A stretch of 64,000 bases of DNA from Chaetoderma sp. LZ-2023a (GCA_034401795.1 CM067367.1:36920668-36984667), one strand, 5' to 3'. Shown: positions 11,136-22,999, numbered from the stretch's first letter. Notes: a model not told the origin generated them from the sequence alone. Translations and numbers: made by a program.

Positions 11136-12019
11136 AAATGGACCAGTCAAAATTCTGAATGGAAGTTCTATAGCAAATCACCACATGGTTCATCCACTAA
11201 ACTTTCGTAAAATTATTCACCAAGTGGTTCTAAAAAAAAAGGCGTTTAATGCTGTTCCCCTTCATTCATTTCCCATAGGACTTTGGAAGGTATGAAAATC
11301 GTGAAGATGGTCACTTGAAAATTTGACAAATGGGAATTCTGAATGATAGTAATGGAAACTATCACCATAGGATCCTTCTATCTGAATTCAGTTGAAATCC
11401 ATCGAGTTGGCTGAAGGAGAGATGAATTTTGACATTTTCAGGTATATATTTCATAAAATCTTAAGATCTTCACCCCCAAAAAATGACCAATCAAAATTCT
11501 GAATGGCAGTCCTGGACCACACTATACGTCCTCCTAGCCAAAGTAGGTTGAAATCTAGTCAGCGGCTAAGGAGGTGCATTTTGGCAAGTTCTTGTAAATT
11601 TATAAAATCATTTTTAACCGAAAAGTTTACCAATCGAAATTCTGCGTAAAAGTTCTGGAGCCTAGCACCATATAATCCTTCCAGACAAGTTCAGTTGAAA
11701 TAAACGAAGTGGCTAAGGAGAAGATACATTATGACAATTTCTTGTACATTTTTTAAGATTAGGACAGCCAAAATATTTACCTATCACAATTCTGAGTAGA
11801 AGACCTGAAGTGGACTACCATAGGGTCCGCTTAGACAAAGTTGGTTGAAATGCAGCAAGTGACTAAGAAGAAGATGAATTTTGACAAATTCCGGTAAACT
11901 TTTCATAAAATCTAAGATATTCACCCAAAAAATTTACCAATCAAAATTCTGAATAGACGTTCTGGAGCCTAGCACCATAGACTCATTTCAGCCATACTTG
12001 GTTGAAATCCTTCAAGAGG
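11136..12019 (+). repeat. Degenerate array of 150-bp HINE-type monomers
   Basis: Repeated blocks of AATCAAAATTCTGAAT, CTTCTAGCCAA, GTTGAAAT and AAATCTAAGATATTCACCC form a divergent subfamily whose CCAAGATGG site has become TAAGATTTTCACCC. The array stops at 12,019 within a monomer and appears to resume near 15,912. Confidence 0.7.
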
Positions 12020-12798
12020 TTAACCCTGTGGCAGCGACGGGACTTATTAACGGCTTGAAATAATTAGGTTCCTAGTCCGACGGGACGTATTATCGACAAG
12101 AGACAATTAGACGCCGGGAGCGACGGGACGTATTATCGGCTCAAGCTACCACCAGTTTTCGATCACTAAATACGCAAGCATTACTGGCGTTTTATCCAAT
12201 CAAACTTAGCGTTACATTACGTCAGAAGGCCAAATTTTCTAAATCCACTGTCAATAGGTCAATTCAGTTTGTTTACAAATTTATGCGGGAAAATATAAAC
12301 AGATCTTTGTGAATGAAATAGTTTGCGTAAAAATGTTGAAGATGACGAAGCAATTCCTTTATTTAAGCGAGTACCCGATTATCCCGATATATGGAATCGG
12401 GTATTATTATTATCATTATTATTATAGAGCTGCTCAACGATTGGGCAAGCTGGAAAATCTTTCTAAATGGCATCCTATACTAGCAGTGTCATATATAATC
12501 CAGAAATGCGAACACAACCCGCCCTCGGTAGTTAAGATCGCCAATTTTGTTTGTTATCTTTGTCACGTGATATGATGTTACAGATTTTGACAGTTAGTTT
12601 AATTTTAATGAAACTTTAGTTTCCACGCTTTTAAATTATTTTATAATAACAATTTGCCATTACTGAATAACTCAAAGCCTCTCAAAATTACTGAACATCC
12701 ATCATGGTGAAATTATTTAAAATCAATGGTCGAGTAGGGTTTAGGTATTGAGAAACACTTGCCAATAATTTGAAAAAACATCACATATTGGCCTACTA

Positions 12799-12918
<120 letters not shown>

Positions 12919-13344
12919 AGGGGAATATGTGGTAGTGGTATGCATGGACGAAAATTCAAAGGCCTGTGGTCTGGAACCTTGAAGGACATATCAGCATAGA
13001 CAATACAATTGTTTTAAAGATATTGACCACTGTGGAGATATGGTTCACATGGGGACAGAACGAGGGGGGGGGGATTGGGAGATGCCCCTGCCCCCTTTTT
13101 TCCTCTCCCACAGTTTAGAGGTCCCCCACCCACCCACCCAGGTCAAAACACATTCCGACACCCCAGTTATTGCGCTTGATGTTTAGTAAATGGCATACAA
13201 TTCGTACAACTGACAGACTTTCAAAAGTGCATGATGGACTTAGCTATGTCATCCAATAGATATTTTGATTGTGACGTCAGCCTACATGTGATGTAATTCA
13301 TTATGATGTCATATACTTGGGTGACAGATTGGATTCATCTATTA

Positions 13345-13560
13345 TTTAACCCTTTCTCATTTTCACCGACAAATCCCTGAAAAAGTATGATGCTTACAGT
13401 ATAAAATTTATTCTATTGAATATTTTGAAATTAATTTGACTGAAAGCCATTGCTGCCTAAGGCAGTTTGCAGTCAAACTAATTTTAAAATATTCATCAGT
13501 TTTCCTTTATGGTATCAGTAAAATGAGGTATGGGGAATTCATCGGAAAAAGGGTTAATCT
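13345..13560. mobile_element. Hairpin MITE with GAATATTTTGAAA stem
   Basis: The arm TTGAATATTTTGAAATTAAT with TTGACTGAAAGCCATTGCTG is followed by CCTAAGGCAG and the complementary arm (CAGTCAAACTAATTTTAAAA, TATTCATCAG). Outer parts CCCTTTCTCATTTTCACCGA and GAAAAAGGGTTAA are inverted, suggesting a terminal repeat CCCTTTTTC. The 92-codon frame starting at 13,436 runs through this hairpin and is not supported. Confidence 0.6.
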
Positions 13561-13966
13561 TACCTTGCTCGTGTGCACATTTATGTTGTATATTTCACTG
13601 CCGTTGAATCATACTTGCGTCGTTCTTGGCCGATTCATTGCGATGGAGCCTAGTGTATATGGTATCTCCGAATTCATAATCATATCAGTAATTTACATTA
13701 ACAATTTTGATTGAATTCTACCAAAAGCTTTTGGAGATGGATGGATAGACAGATGAATGGAGGCAATTGCAATATCCCAGCAGTCTTAGCAGTCTTATTT
13801 TACACAGATCAACAAATTTTTCTCTTTATAAAATCCATGTTAGTAAATCCATCAGCCCACTTAGCAGAAGAAAGTCTCTGATGTTTTTAAGCCATTGACC
13901 ACTCACCTGAAAAAAATAGGAACAATAAGTAAGAAATAGGCAAATTCTAAGAGTTATATTAAGACT

Positions 13967-14139
13967 TTAACAATCAAACCTTTTCATGAAAATTTCCATT
14001 TTCTCATAGACAATGCCCATATGCAGACCAAGAGCCAGTCATTCCAGTGATACATTTTCAAAAATAATGTTACTTTGGTCGATACATTTTCCTAGACAAC
14101 AGCAGCAGTTTTGGTTTGACTTAAATGTTAGATGGTTAA
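13967..14139. mobile_element. Hairpin MITE family C, internally deleted
   Basis: TTAA occurs at 13,967-13,970 and 14,136-14,139. Arms CCATATGCAGACCAAGAG and GAGCCAGTCATTCCAGTGAT are present, but much of the left arm is missing. The right end TTAAATGTTAGATGGTTAA is typical of the family. Confidence 0.7.
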
Positions 14140-14319
14140 CAATATACATGTACGGCGCAGGGTCATAGGGATATACTGGTAGGCGCTATGACCCGACAAT
14201 GGCTGTTATGGTCATACACCGCCCTCAGATTTTAGCGCAGAAATGAATAATAAAATAAATGGTGGGCATATATAGTCCAAAAAGGGAGTATGACTACTAG
14301 TTACTGGATTAACCTTTTC

Positions 14320-14490
14320 AATCGACAAGAGTGAATAAAAAATTTGTTATAAATGTTTCTCAATTCTGTTGAATATTTTGAAACTAATTTGACTGGAAGC
14401 TGGCTAATTGCAGCACCAGCTTCAAACTGGATTCAAAATATTCAACATCTTACCTTTATAATGACTGTAAACATGAAATTCTGGAATTTC
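14320..14490. mobile_element. Hairpin MITE with GAATATTTTGAAA stem
   Basis: TTGAATATTTTGAAACTAAT and TTGACTGGAAGCTGG face CCAGCTTCAAACTGGATT and CAAAATATTCAACA. The loop is short (CTAATTGCAGCA). It is the same stem as families D and J but in different flanks. Confidence 0.6.
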
Positions 14491-14899
14491 AGGTTCAAAT
14501 GTGATAATTGGTTTTAATTTTGGGCACACTTCCATGATAGTGCAAGTTTGTTTCAGGGCCCCGGTTCTCTATATCTTTGATCAGAGGATACTGGCCACAC
14601 AGTAAATGGTGATAGAATGTTTGTAACAAGGGCAATAGTGAAATATTTGTTTTCTAAGGAATAATTAGTAAGTTCCAATCATCAATGATTGTTAGTCAAT
14701 GTGGTGTTACTTCCCAAGTTTTCAGTTACTCAATGACTAATTTAACCGAGAAAGTTATAGATTGTGTAAGAAAGCAGCATAACCAACAATATATAAATCC
14801 ATTCGTTTACCTCTGGTCGCGAAATAACAATAAGGTTGCAGATAAACAATCCGATAGTCTCAATCATCGATGCGTGTCTTTGTTTACAATTTCCGAGAA

Positions 14900-15330
14900 A
14901 ACTTACTCTTCAAATTACTAGCATTAATTAGGCCGAGTTGAGATGCGAAAGCTGTCAAATATATCAGCATCCCACTTCCCGATTGGCAATATGGTTAATC
15001 TAGTCATCTGTCTACTTTTTAGTTTGTGGCGTACAAGAAATATGCATAGATTGACATATTTGAACACACGACTATTTTGCAAAACAGCTGATCGTGTTGC
15101 CATCTTGCCGGAAAAATTAATATTCATGAATTCCCGACCAATCAGACGTGTCAATCTTATAGCTCGTGATACGTGATGCCAATAACTCGTAATGAGCTTG
15201 GTACTCATATATTAGATACGGGTACGATTCTACAAATTCCTCTCGTTCTCTCACGATCTTTCACGATAAACGATTCCTATTGGAGACGCCGCTACGAAAA
15301 AATGTCTGATGCTATAGAATCTTAGTGTAA
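14900..15330. promoter_or_regulatory. Promoter-like low-copy block (CCAAT, YY1-type and ETS-type motifs)
   Basis: Within otherwise repetitive DNA this block is low-copy and richer in CpG. It carries GACCAATCAG at 15,138, an inverted ATTGG at about 15,277, GTTGCCATCTTGCCGGAAAA at about 15,097 (YY1-type GCCATCTTG overlapping an ETS-type CCGGAA), and repeated CTCACGATCTTTCACGAT. No initiator, exon or conserved reading frame is visible downstream, so this is a motif-level suggestion only. It lies inside the possible TTAA-flanked insertion. Confidence 0.2.
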
Positions 15331-15911
15331 AACATTCACGTTCGCTTCTTAAATTGCTGATTGCAACCAGCAATGCTACATAGCATAAAATTTGCCATTT
15401 ATTCGTTGTCAACGCTGAGAAACCCTCGTATGTGTTCGGTTATGTATAAAGGAATTATTCAACATTGAATGAGGCCTACCCCCAAAATCATGACCGGAAT
15501 TTCTCAAAATTGTACAGTACCACGACATAATATAATTGCTATTTTCACATCTTATCGGATGAAAACCTTCACGAAACTTTGGTATCTGTTAGTTTTAATA
15601 CCATTGTGATTAAATTTATCAATGGCATTTGTAAAATAAAATAAAAATTCGATAAACTTTGCAAAAATAGACCAATGTATTTATCCTACAAGGTGTGGCC
15701 ATTTTGAGAGGCATGTTGACCAACTAAAATATATTTTATTCATACAAATTTTATATGTACTTAAAGGAATTTTATTGCCCTTTCTCATGATATATAGTTT
15801 TATATATAGTGAGCTGTTACTTTGCCAAAAATAGTTAATATAATTGGCATGGTAGCACTACTACCGCTTATAGGCAAGTTTCCAGCTTTTGGCTGCATGG
15901 TTTGTACTTAA

Positions 15912-16320
15912 GGAGGAGATACGTTTTGAGAATTTCCAGTAAATTGTTCACAAAATCTAAGATTTTCAATCAAAAAATTCACCAATCAAAATTCTGAATA
16001 GATTTTCTGGAGTCTGCTACCATATTGTCATTCTAGCCAAATTTTGTTGAAATCCATCAGGCGACTAATGAAGATGTGCTTTGACAATTTCCGGTAACCA
16101 GTTCTTAGGTGACCTAAATATGTGATCTGTTGACCAAAAACTTAAAAACCTCTATATCCTGACACAATATGTTAGTGTGTGCCATATACAGTGATTATAG
16201 CTTCTTGGATTCTGGAAATAAGCTGCTGACAAACAAACAAACAAACAAACAAACAAACGGACAGATGGCACTGACTGCAATAATCACACCACCCTACATG
16301 GGCCGGCGTGATTAATATAA
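15912..16320 (+). mobile_element. HINE-type monomer followed by a different HINE tail (family K)
   Basis: One monomer (AAATCTAAGATTTTCAATCA, CAATCAAAATTCTGAATAGA, TTGTTGAAATCCATCAGG) runs to about 16,090. A different core then leads to (AAAC)n at 16,223-16,258, GGACAGATGGC, and the terminus AATCACACCACC ... GGCCGGCGTGATTAATATAA. That terminus holds a subterminal inverted repeat, AATCAC/GTGATT, which parallels the CACCTGG/CCAGGTG design of family A. Confidence 0.6.
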
Positions 16321-16645
16321 TTAGTGGCCAGGGAAGAAATTCATTGATCCATCGGTACGTCTTTGCATCTTTCCTGTAGTCATCCTTACAAATTTTGTTC
16401 TTTCTTCACTAACGTATTAGTTAGGAGCATATTAATGAGAATTCACAAGTATGTTGATTATGGGGCTTTGGACACTAAGCCTCTAAGTTTTGTCATTCGT
16501 CCGCCTATCCATTGATCTGTTACATTCATACAGCTTTCCAAACAGTTAATTATGGGCCAACCTATAAGTTGCATGGATTGACAGATGGATTTACTGGCAG
16601 CTTCTTTCATGTCCCCCCATAATCATTATATTCATGTGAGGTTTC

Positions 16646-16909
16646 ATCTATATGCTCCATGCCCTGTAGGTGGGGCTTAGAATACACCTTCCGTATCCTC
16701 TGCGTGTCGTAAGAGGTGACTAAAGGAGGTAAGGGTGAGGTAACCCTGACAGAAACCTCGAGTGCTGAAGACGGAGGATCCAGGCCGCACGGCGCACTCT
16801 AATAAACCATGGCTCCACGCACTGAACGCTTATGATCATGTCGATAGTCACTTACAGGACTGGTGGTATGATCAGCGAACGAAAAGAAGAAGAAGATCTA
16901 TATGCTCCA
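16646..16909 (+). mobile_element. SINE-like retroposon with perfect 14-bp target duplication
   Basis: The insert (16,660-16,895, 236 bp) is bounded by two identical copies of ATCTATATGCTCCA (16,646-16,659 and 16,896-16,909). Its 3' end is an A/G-rich tail, GAAAAGAAGAAGAAG. The body contains TGTCGTAAGAGGTGACTAAA, a phrase I have seen in invertebrate retroposons, but I see no convincing tRNA-type A and B boxes. The insert could be a SINE or the 3' end of a LINE. The 67-codon frame at 16,762-16,965 crosses the boundary and is not a gene. Confidence 0.75.
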
Positions 16910-17156
16910 AGTTAAAGACGCTACGTCATGGAAAAAGGAGCAAAACTACCATACGACATGTCTAATATATTTGTGAGACATGAGATTGAACACGTACACT
17001 CCTCTATTCAATAAGTCTATGATTTGCTGACAGAAGCTCTATGTATTTATCCCATCCTTCTAGTTTTCTCATACAATCCAATGATAATCTATGTCCTTTG
17101 AAGACATGGGTCAGACAGACGCTTTTGGCTATATACATCTAGAGCTTATATCTTGT

Positions 17157-17381
17157 TTAAGCCCTCAAAGATACTCATGAAAATTTCAAATTTTCAATAG
17201 AAAATGTACATTGCGTACTAAGAACATTCCTTTTTTTGAATATTTATCATTAGGATTATGGCTGGAAGTATCGGGCCAGTCGTTCCAGTGGTGAATCTTC
17301 AATACTAGTCTTCTCTTAGTCTGCAAATTGACATTTCTCAGGACCACTGCGGAAGGCAGTTTAGGGCAGCTTGAGTGTTAA
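17157..17381. mobile_element. Hairpin MITE family C, diverged
   Basis: TTAA flanks lie at 17,157 and 17,378. The right arm is good (CGGGCCAGTCGTTCCAGTGG, CTAGTCTTCTCTTAGTCTGC, GGACCACTGCGGAAGGCAG); the left arm is eroded. Confidence 0.7.
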
Positions 17382-17536
17382 TAGGCTTTATACACTGCAC
17401 TCATTACCCATAATTCACAGGAAATAAATCCACTAACACATTCCAGTAACTAGCTTATAGATAATGACATAATGATCATTTAAAGAGATGTTAGCTGAAC
17501 TCTAATATATAAGCTCATGTCCAATTACCATGCTTC

Positions 17537-18423
17537 CAGGGGCCGTATTCATGAAGACGGCGTAACTTATGCCTGGTATAACTTACGACCTAGAGTTACG
17601 CCTCATAATTATGCCGTATTCATGAAGCGAGGCGCAAAGAAATGCCTCACTGTAATGCATGTAGGCCAGAATTAGTTGGTCACATAGGCCACTTATTGAC
17701 GTAGTACCGTACGCGTCAACAGCTGTCAAAATGTGTAGCCTTCACTACAACATGGAATACTGAACAGGCTAGCTACCATCGACTCAAAATTTAGTATGTA
17801 CACTTAATACTAACAAATAAATAATATTCCTTCGGGCGTTCTATCGAGTCTCGAGTCTGACTAAGCTAGCATATAGCCATTCATTAGTAAAATGCTTGTC
17901 ATTACAAAAACTAAGTGCTGCGAAAACATATAATTTTTATATTCTTACAACTTTTCTTTAGCATTCTGAGGCTTTTTTGGGAAAAATTGACTTGAACGTG
18001 GCTCGTTATTCAGGCCGTTCACACACGCTCGTTGCCAGGCAATGACGTATCGCTCTACCGTATTTATTTACCATATTGTTTCAGCTAAACAATCGGTGCC
18101 CCGTGGGTACCTTGAATACAGAAATAGGAAAAGTATTCAGCTCAAATATTTTTTTTAATGGCTGCTATGCCTTCACATTAATAACACTTAATATTCACAA
18201 AAAGTCAGCTAAATGCAAATTCAATTTATAAAATTTGTAATATTCGATATTCGACTAAAATTTGAGACCACATCAAAAACGCTGTAAATAATGACTTATG
18301 CCTTGTAGTTTGGAGGGCATAAGTTACGCCAGATTTTATGGATGGGCTAAGCTACACTCTTTTCGTGAATACCGACTTACGCCTTTTCTAGGGCATAAGC
18401 CCTCTTCATGAACACGGCCCCAG
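17537..18423. mobile_element. Non-autonomous DNA transposon with GGGGCCGTATTCATGAAG ends
   Basis: The left end, CAGGGGCCGTATTCATGAAG, and the right end, CTTCATGAACACGGCCCC, are inverted repeats continuing inward as GGCGTAACTTATGCC and GGCATAAGTTACGCC. The element is about 887 bp with no transposase frame. The CAGGG-type end is reminiscent of hAT elements, but no 8-bp target duplication could be made out. A second copy in opposite orientation lies at 63,677-64,000. Confidence 0.7.
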
Positions 18424-18540
18424 TGTTTAATAGCCATTTTAGCATTGTTTCTTATAATGTGTGACACACAAGTTATAGCCAGTAACTGATGAACAATAAT
18501 AATTAAACAGCTTTGATTAAAAAAGATAAACAAACTTTAC

Positions 18541-18932
18541 ACAAGACCAGAATCATCGCTGATTCGTAGCGAGCACCAAAGTACTTCACAAATACATATG
18601 CAATCACAGCTTATTTATGATGAATGATTAAAATGGTCAAGACTCGGGTACTGATGACCATAGGGTTCTTCCAGTATAGTTTTGTTAAAATCGGCCACGC
18701 AGTTTAAGTCTTAGTCCTAAAATTTGCTCAAACTTCAATTTTATCATAGAATATGTTCATTTGCAGAGCAAGGGAAAACTATTTTTTAAATTATACTACT
18801 GGAATGTCACTCAGGTTCAATAATCAAGCCAGTCATTCCAGTGTCTTAATTTAAAATAGTCGTCTCTAGCCCTGTAAATGGACATTTCTGAAGACCACTG
18901 CTGAAGCCGTCTTTGGCCAGCTTGAGTGTTAA
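18541..18932. mobile_element. Hairpin MITE family C, extended subtype
   Basis: This copy has the same 220-bp left extension as 3,422-3,849 (GATTCGTAGCGAGCACCAAA, GTACTTCACA, ATGAATGATTAAAATGGT). The family C palindrome follows and ends CTTGAGTGTTAA at 18,932. Two copies sharing the extension show that it is a stable subtype, not a chance neighbour. Confidence 0.75.
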
Positions 18933-18939
18933 CCATTTA

Positions 18940-19335
18940 ATGGTCAAGATTGGTAAAGAACAACAAGAGTTTTGCTTAGTCAATTACATTTACACACAGA
19001 AGACTGTTTTTGAACAAGCAGTTAATGAGTAGCGTTTTAAGCGATATCCGGTAAATTTTGTATACAGGTTCTGAAACCTACACCTATAGGGTTCTTCCAG
19101 CCACACTAGGTTGAAATATGTCAAGCAGCTAAGGACAAGTAGCATTTTGACCATTTCTGGTTGATTTTTCATAAAATCTAAGATTTTCACACAAAAATTT
19201 AATCAATCAATGTTCTGAATAGAAGTTCTAGAGCCTACCACCATACACTGCATCTAGTCAAATTTGGTTTAAATATGTCAAGCAGCTAAGGAAGAGTAGC
19301 ATTTTGACCATTTCCCGTTGAATTTTCATAAAATC
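18940..19335 (+). repeat. HINE-type monomers, left part (host of the first DIRS insertion)
   Basis: Two to three monomers contain AAATCTAAGATTTTCACAC, GTTCTAGAGCCTACCACCAT, ATGTCAAGCAGCTAAGGA and AGTAGCATTTTGACCATTTC. The last ends ...TTTTCATAAAATC at 19,335, where the DIRS-type element starts. It resumes at 22,359 with TAAGATTTTCACCC. Confidence 0.8.
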
Positions 19336-19700
19336 CCCCAACAGACACCACATCCCCACACGCTTGTGGGATGGTCTGTAGTTTTATTAACCACTATAAA
19401 ACATACTTACCGGTCAATCATTACTTGCTAAATCAACTACTCTGCATTTAGCCACCAGAATAAGATTTTTATACTTACTCTCATGCCTCCATATGCCTAT
19501 ACCACTTCATCACACCCTCGACCAGGCTACTGGTAGAGTACACTCCCAGCATATGGCCTATCAGAGACTGGCACCAGTCTATACACACTCCTCAATGATA
19601 CCTGTCACCTGCACATGTATGCGCATGAGCAAAGGAGGCCAACTAGGAAACAGATTCATTTTTCCAAATATTTGTGATACACAATAAACTGATTCTTAAA
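19336..19700. repeat. Left inverted terminal repeat of the older DIRS-type element
   Basis: It starts CCCCAACAGACACC and contains AACCACTATAAAACATACTT, CACTTCATCACACCCTCGAC and the palindrome GACTGGCACCAGTC. The section from about 19,410 onward is inverted at 22,065-22,330. Confidence 0.8.
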
Positions 19701-20232
19701 TCATTCCCATGCGGGTGGTTGAGGCCGGGTCATAGTGATTGAACTGTAAGTATGTTTTATAGCGGTTAATAAAAACTACAGACCATCCCACAAGAGGGGG
19801 GGGGGGGTCTGTTGGTGGTTGTTATTACACCACAAAAACATCTATACATCTCTGGACGTATCTAGCTATCGGAATGATGGAAAATTGAACATTGGCATAG
19901 CAAGATGAATCGGGGACTTCCGTCGCCGACACCACAGCTTGAGGGTAATACCCTTCCTCAAGATTTAGGTGGGTTTACCCGGTGACTTACACGAAGACAC
20001 CTTATTGGGCTTCTTCTTGGAGTATTTGTTTCGGTTTAGGGACCAAACCTCCTGCTTTGACATGAGGGAAGTCGGCTTCCCCCATTTGCGGAGGTTATCG
20101 TCCGACTCCGATGACTCGTCCTTTGCCGCGCGAATGGCCAAAAAAAGCGTTCATCCAGAGATTTTGACAAAACGGTTAAGAAGGATTCAAATCTCGCAAA
20201 TAGGGTCATAATAGCCTCTGAGTTAGAGGACC

Positions 20233-20237
20233 CCCCC

Positions 20238-20281
<44 letters not shown>
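20233..20281. repeat. (AC)n microsatellite
   Basis: A C-run is followed by about 22 AC units. A reading frame of alternating Cys-Val on the minus strand is an artefact of it. Confidence 0.95.
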
Positions 20282-20282
<1 letters not shown>

Positions 20283-20551
20283 CCCTCCTACGGAGGGGGA
20301 GCGATCAGAGGACAATGAAGTCTTGGCCGTAAAATCCTTAAAAAATTATTTTTAAAACCATCAGAGACCCACCCTTGCAAATCCCGCATATAGATATCGG
20401 TGTACACGATGTACATTTGAGGCACACATGGCCACAGAACTCTGCAGTGAATACAACCATACTTCATCGAAGTGCACTTAACTTTCTCCACCGCTTTAAC
20501 TGACTCTATAAACGAAGCATACAGCCTCATAGAACTTAAAAAACAAACTTT

Positions 20552-21686
20552 TAACAAGAGCTCCACAAATGCCGCATAATACCCCGCCATGATGACAAAC
20601 TAATAAATTACAGCTATCAGAAAATATTTATTTCTTCCTCAGACCAGTAATCCTTATTAAGTGTCAAAGCAATCCGCTAAACGGTCAAGGAGGTATCATC
20701 CGGAAACCAATTTTCAAGATGGCTGCCGATGATTGGTGGCCATATTGGATTTTGGATTATTGTAAATTTCGATAGGTTTCTTCACCAGACATATTCCAAC
20801 GACCCTAGGAAGTGATCCGATAAATGATAACGGAGATATCATCCAGAAACCAACTTTCAAGATGGCAGCCCGTGGTTGGTGGCCATCTTGGATTTTGGAT
20901 CAGTGTCCATTTTGATAAGTTTCTTCTCAGACCTAGTTCAACCACTCTATGAAGCGATCAGATAAATGGTAACAGAGTTATCATCCGGAAACCAATTTTC
21001 AAGATGACCACTGGTGGCTGGCGGCCATCTTGGATTTTGGATCATTGTCAGTCTAGATAGGTTTCTTCACCAGAGGTAGTCGAACCACCCAATAAGTTTA
21101 AAAGCGATCCGATAAACGATAACGGAGTTATCATCTGAAAAACAATTTTCAAGATGGCCACCGGTGGCTGGCGGCCATCTTGGATTTTGGATCATTGTAA
21201 TTTTGATAGGCTTCTTCCACAGACCTAGTCCAACCACTCTATGAAGTTTCAAAGTGATGCGATAAGCGGTAACAGAGTTATCATCCGGAAACCAATTTTC
21301 AAGATGGCCACGGTGGCTGGCGGCCATCTTGGATTTTGGATCATTGTTAATTTGGATAGGTTTCTTCCCCAGACCTAGTCCAACCACCCTATGAAGTTTC
21401 AATGCGATCCGACAAACGGTAACAGAGTTATCATTCGGAAACCAATTTTCAAGATGGCCAGCGGTGGCTGGCGGCCATCTTGGATTTTGGATCATTGTCA
21501 ATTTTGATAGGTTTCTTCTCTAGACCTAGTCTAACCACTCCATGAAGTTTCAATGCGATCCGACAAACGGTAACAGAGTTATAATCCGGAAACGACCCTG
21601 CCGCCCGCACGCCTGACCGCCTGCCCGCCCAGACGGACGACAGCATTACATAATACCCCGCCAAATTTTTTGGTGGGGTATAAAAA
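20552..21686 (+). mobile_element. HINE/pearl-like element, family H, nested in the older DIRS-type element
   Basis: The head is TAACAAGAGCTCCACAAATG with GCATAATACCCCGCC. The tail is CCCAGACGGACGACAGC, then CATAATACCCCGCC and GGTGGGGTATAAAAA, so the subterminal inverted repeat is TACCCCGCC/GGTGGGGTA. The core is six to seven 130-145-bp monomers with ATCATCCGGAAACCAATTTT, CAAGATGGCCACCGGTGG and CTGGCGGCCATCTTGGATTT. Each monomer thus holds an inverted pair of AAGATGGC/GCCATCTT. The 144-codon minus-strand frame (21,067-21,501) reads through the array and is not a gene. Confidence 0.8.
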
Positions 21687-22064
21687 TTAGTCCAAAATAA
21701 AAAACAGCACATGATTAGAAAAGGCAGGAAATTTTGAATTCAAATATCTCAAAGAGTAATAAGACTCAGAGAAAACGATATTGATTGAGTTACGTAGAGA
21801 TCTAATTCCTAGTAGGAAATAGCCTACATAAAAAATAAGTGAGGGTAAATGACGATGATGATGAAATGGGAGGCATGGTTGACTACCACGAAAACCAGTA
21901 ACGAAGTTACATAAGAACAATAAATCATCAGGAAACCATAAAACATTCAACAAACGTAACTTTGTCAACAGATACTACATATTAGGAATGATTAAATAAT
22001 ATAGATCCTTCAAATAAGATACTTAACACAGCAGACAAATACAAAAAACTTAGTTTGGATTTTT

Positions 22065-22358
22065 GGCTACTTTCTGTTTGCAGAATATTTGAAAAGTGAA
22101 TCTGTTTCCTAATTGGGCTCCTTTGCGCATGTGACAGGTGTCACTGAGGAGTGCGGATAGACTGGTGCCAGTCTCTGCTAGGACATATGCTGGGAGTGTA
22201 CTCTACTAGTAGCCTGGTGGAGGGTGTGATGAAGTGGTATAGGCATATGGAGGCATGTGAGCAAGTATAAAAATCTTATTCTGGTGGCTAAATGCAGAGT
22301 AGTTGATTTAGCAAGTAGTAATTGAATGGTATAGATGTTTTTGTGGTGTAATAACAAC
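22065..22358. repeat. Right inverted terminal repeat of the older DIRS-type element
   Basis: It is inverted relative to the left repeat: GACTGGTGCCAGTC, GTAGCCTGGTGGAGGGTGTG and GATTTAGCAAGTAGTAATTG, ending TTGTGGTGTAATAACAAC at 22,358. The next bases, TAAGATTTTCACCC, are the interrupted monomer. Confidence 0.85.
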
Positions 22359-22960
22359 TAAGATTTTCACCCAAAAAATTGATCAAGTAAAATTCTGAAA
22401 AGAAACTAGAGCCTACCACCATAGAATCCATCTAGTCAAATTCAGTTGAAATATGTCAAGCAGCTAAGGAGGAGTGGCATTTTTACCGTTTCTGGTAGAT
22501 TTTTCATAAAATTGCAGATTTTCACCCAAAAATTTATCAATTAAAATTCTGAAAAGGCGTTCTAGAGCCTATCATCATAGGATGCATCTAGTCAAATTTG
22601 GTTGAACTATGTCAAGCAACTAAGGAGGAGTAGCATTTCAACCATATTCGTTATATTTTTCATAAAATCTCAGATTTTGACCAAAAAAATTGATCAATCA
22701 AAATTCTGAAAACAAGTTCTAGAGCCTATCACCATAGAATGCATCTAGTCAAATTTGGTTGAAATATGTCAAACAGCTAAGGAGTAGCATTTTGTCCATT
22801 TCCGGTAGATTTTTCATAAATTCTTAAGATTTTCACCCAAAAAATTGATCGATCAAAATTCTGAAAAAAATCGTCTGGAGGGTGTCAGGATAGGATCATT
22901 CCAGCCAAATTAATGAAGTCTGGTAGGTAATTTACTGGATGGTTACCAAAACAGTTTACC
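22359..22960 (+). repeat. HINE-type monomers, right part
   Basis: Four monomers of about 150 bp contain TAAGATTTTCACCCAAAAAA, TTGATCAATCAAAATTCTGA, TAGAGCCTACCACCAT and GCATCTAGTCAAATTTGGTT. They continue the array cut by the DIRS-type element. No terminal hairpin is present. Confidence 0.8.
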
Positions 22961-22999
22961 AATTAATTATGTGCATAGAAGTTCTTAAAATTCTTGTGT

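Larger units (their letters stand above)
19336..22358 (-). mobile_element. Old DIRS-type (tyrosine-recombinase) retrotransposon, internally deleted
   Basis: The element has DIRS architecture: a terminus CCCCAACAGAC at the left, a body repeated in inverted orientation at the right end (22,065-22,330), and an internal complementary region at 19,723-19,865. That region joins the complement of the left end to the complement of the right end (TTGTTATTACACCAC). It sits in a HINE monomer with no target duplication. The inverted repeats differ by roughly 6 percent by eye, so it is older than the copy at 32.8 kb. It is broken: most of the coding interior is gone and a HINE has inserted. Orientation follows the position of the internal complementary region. 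Confidence 0.8.

Noticed and set aside
21067-21501. 144-codon repetitive minus-strand frame
   Set aside because: It reads through tandem HINE monomers whose period keeps it open; other copies of the array do not conserve the frame.
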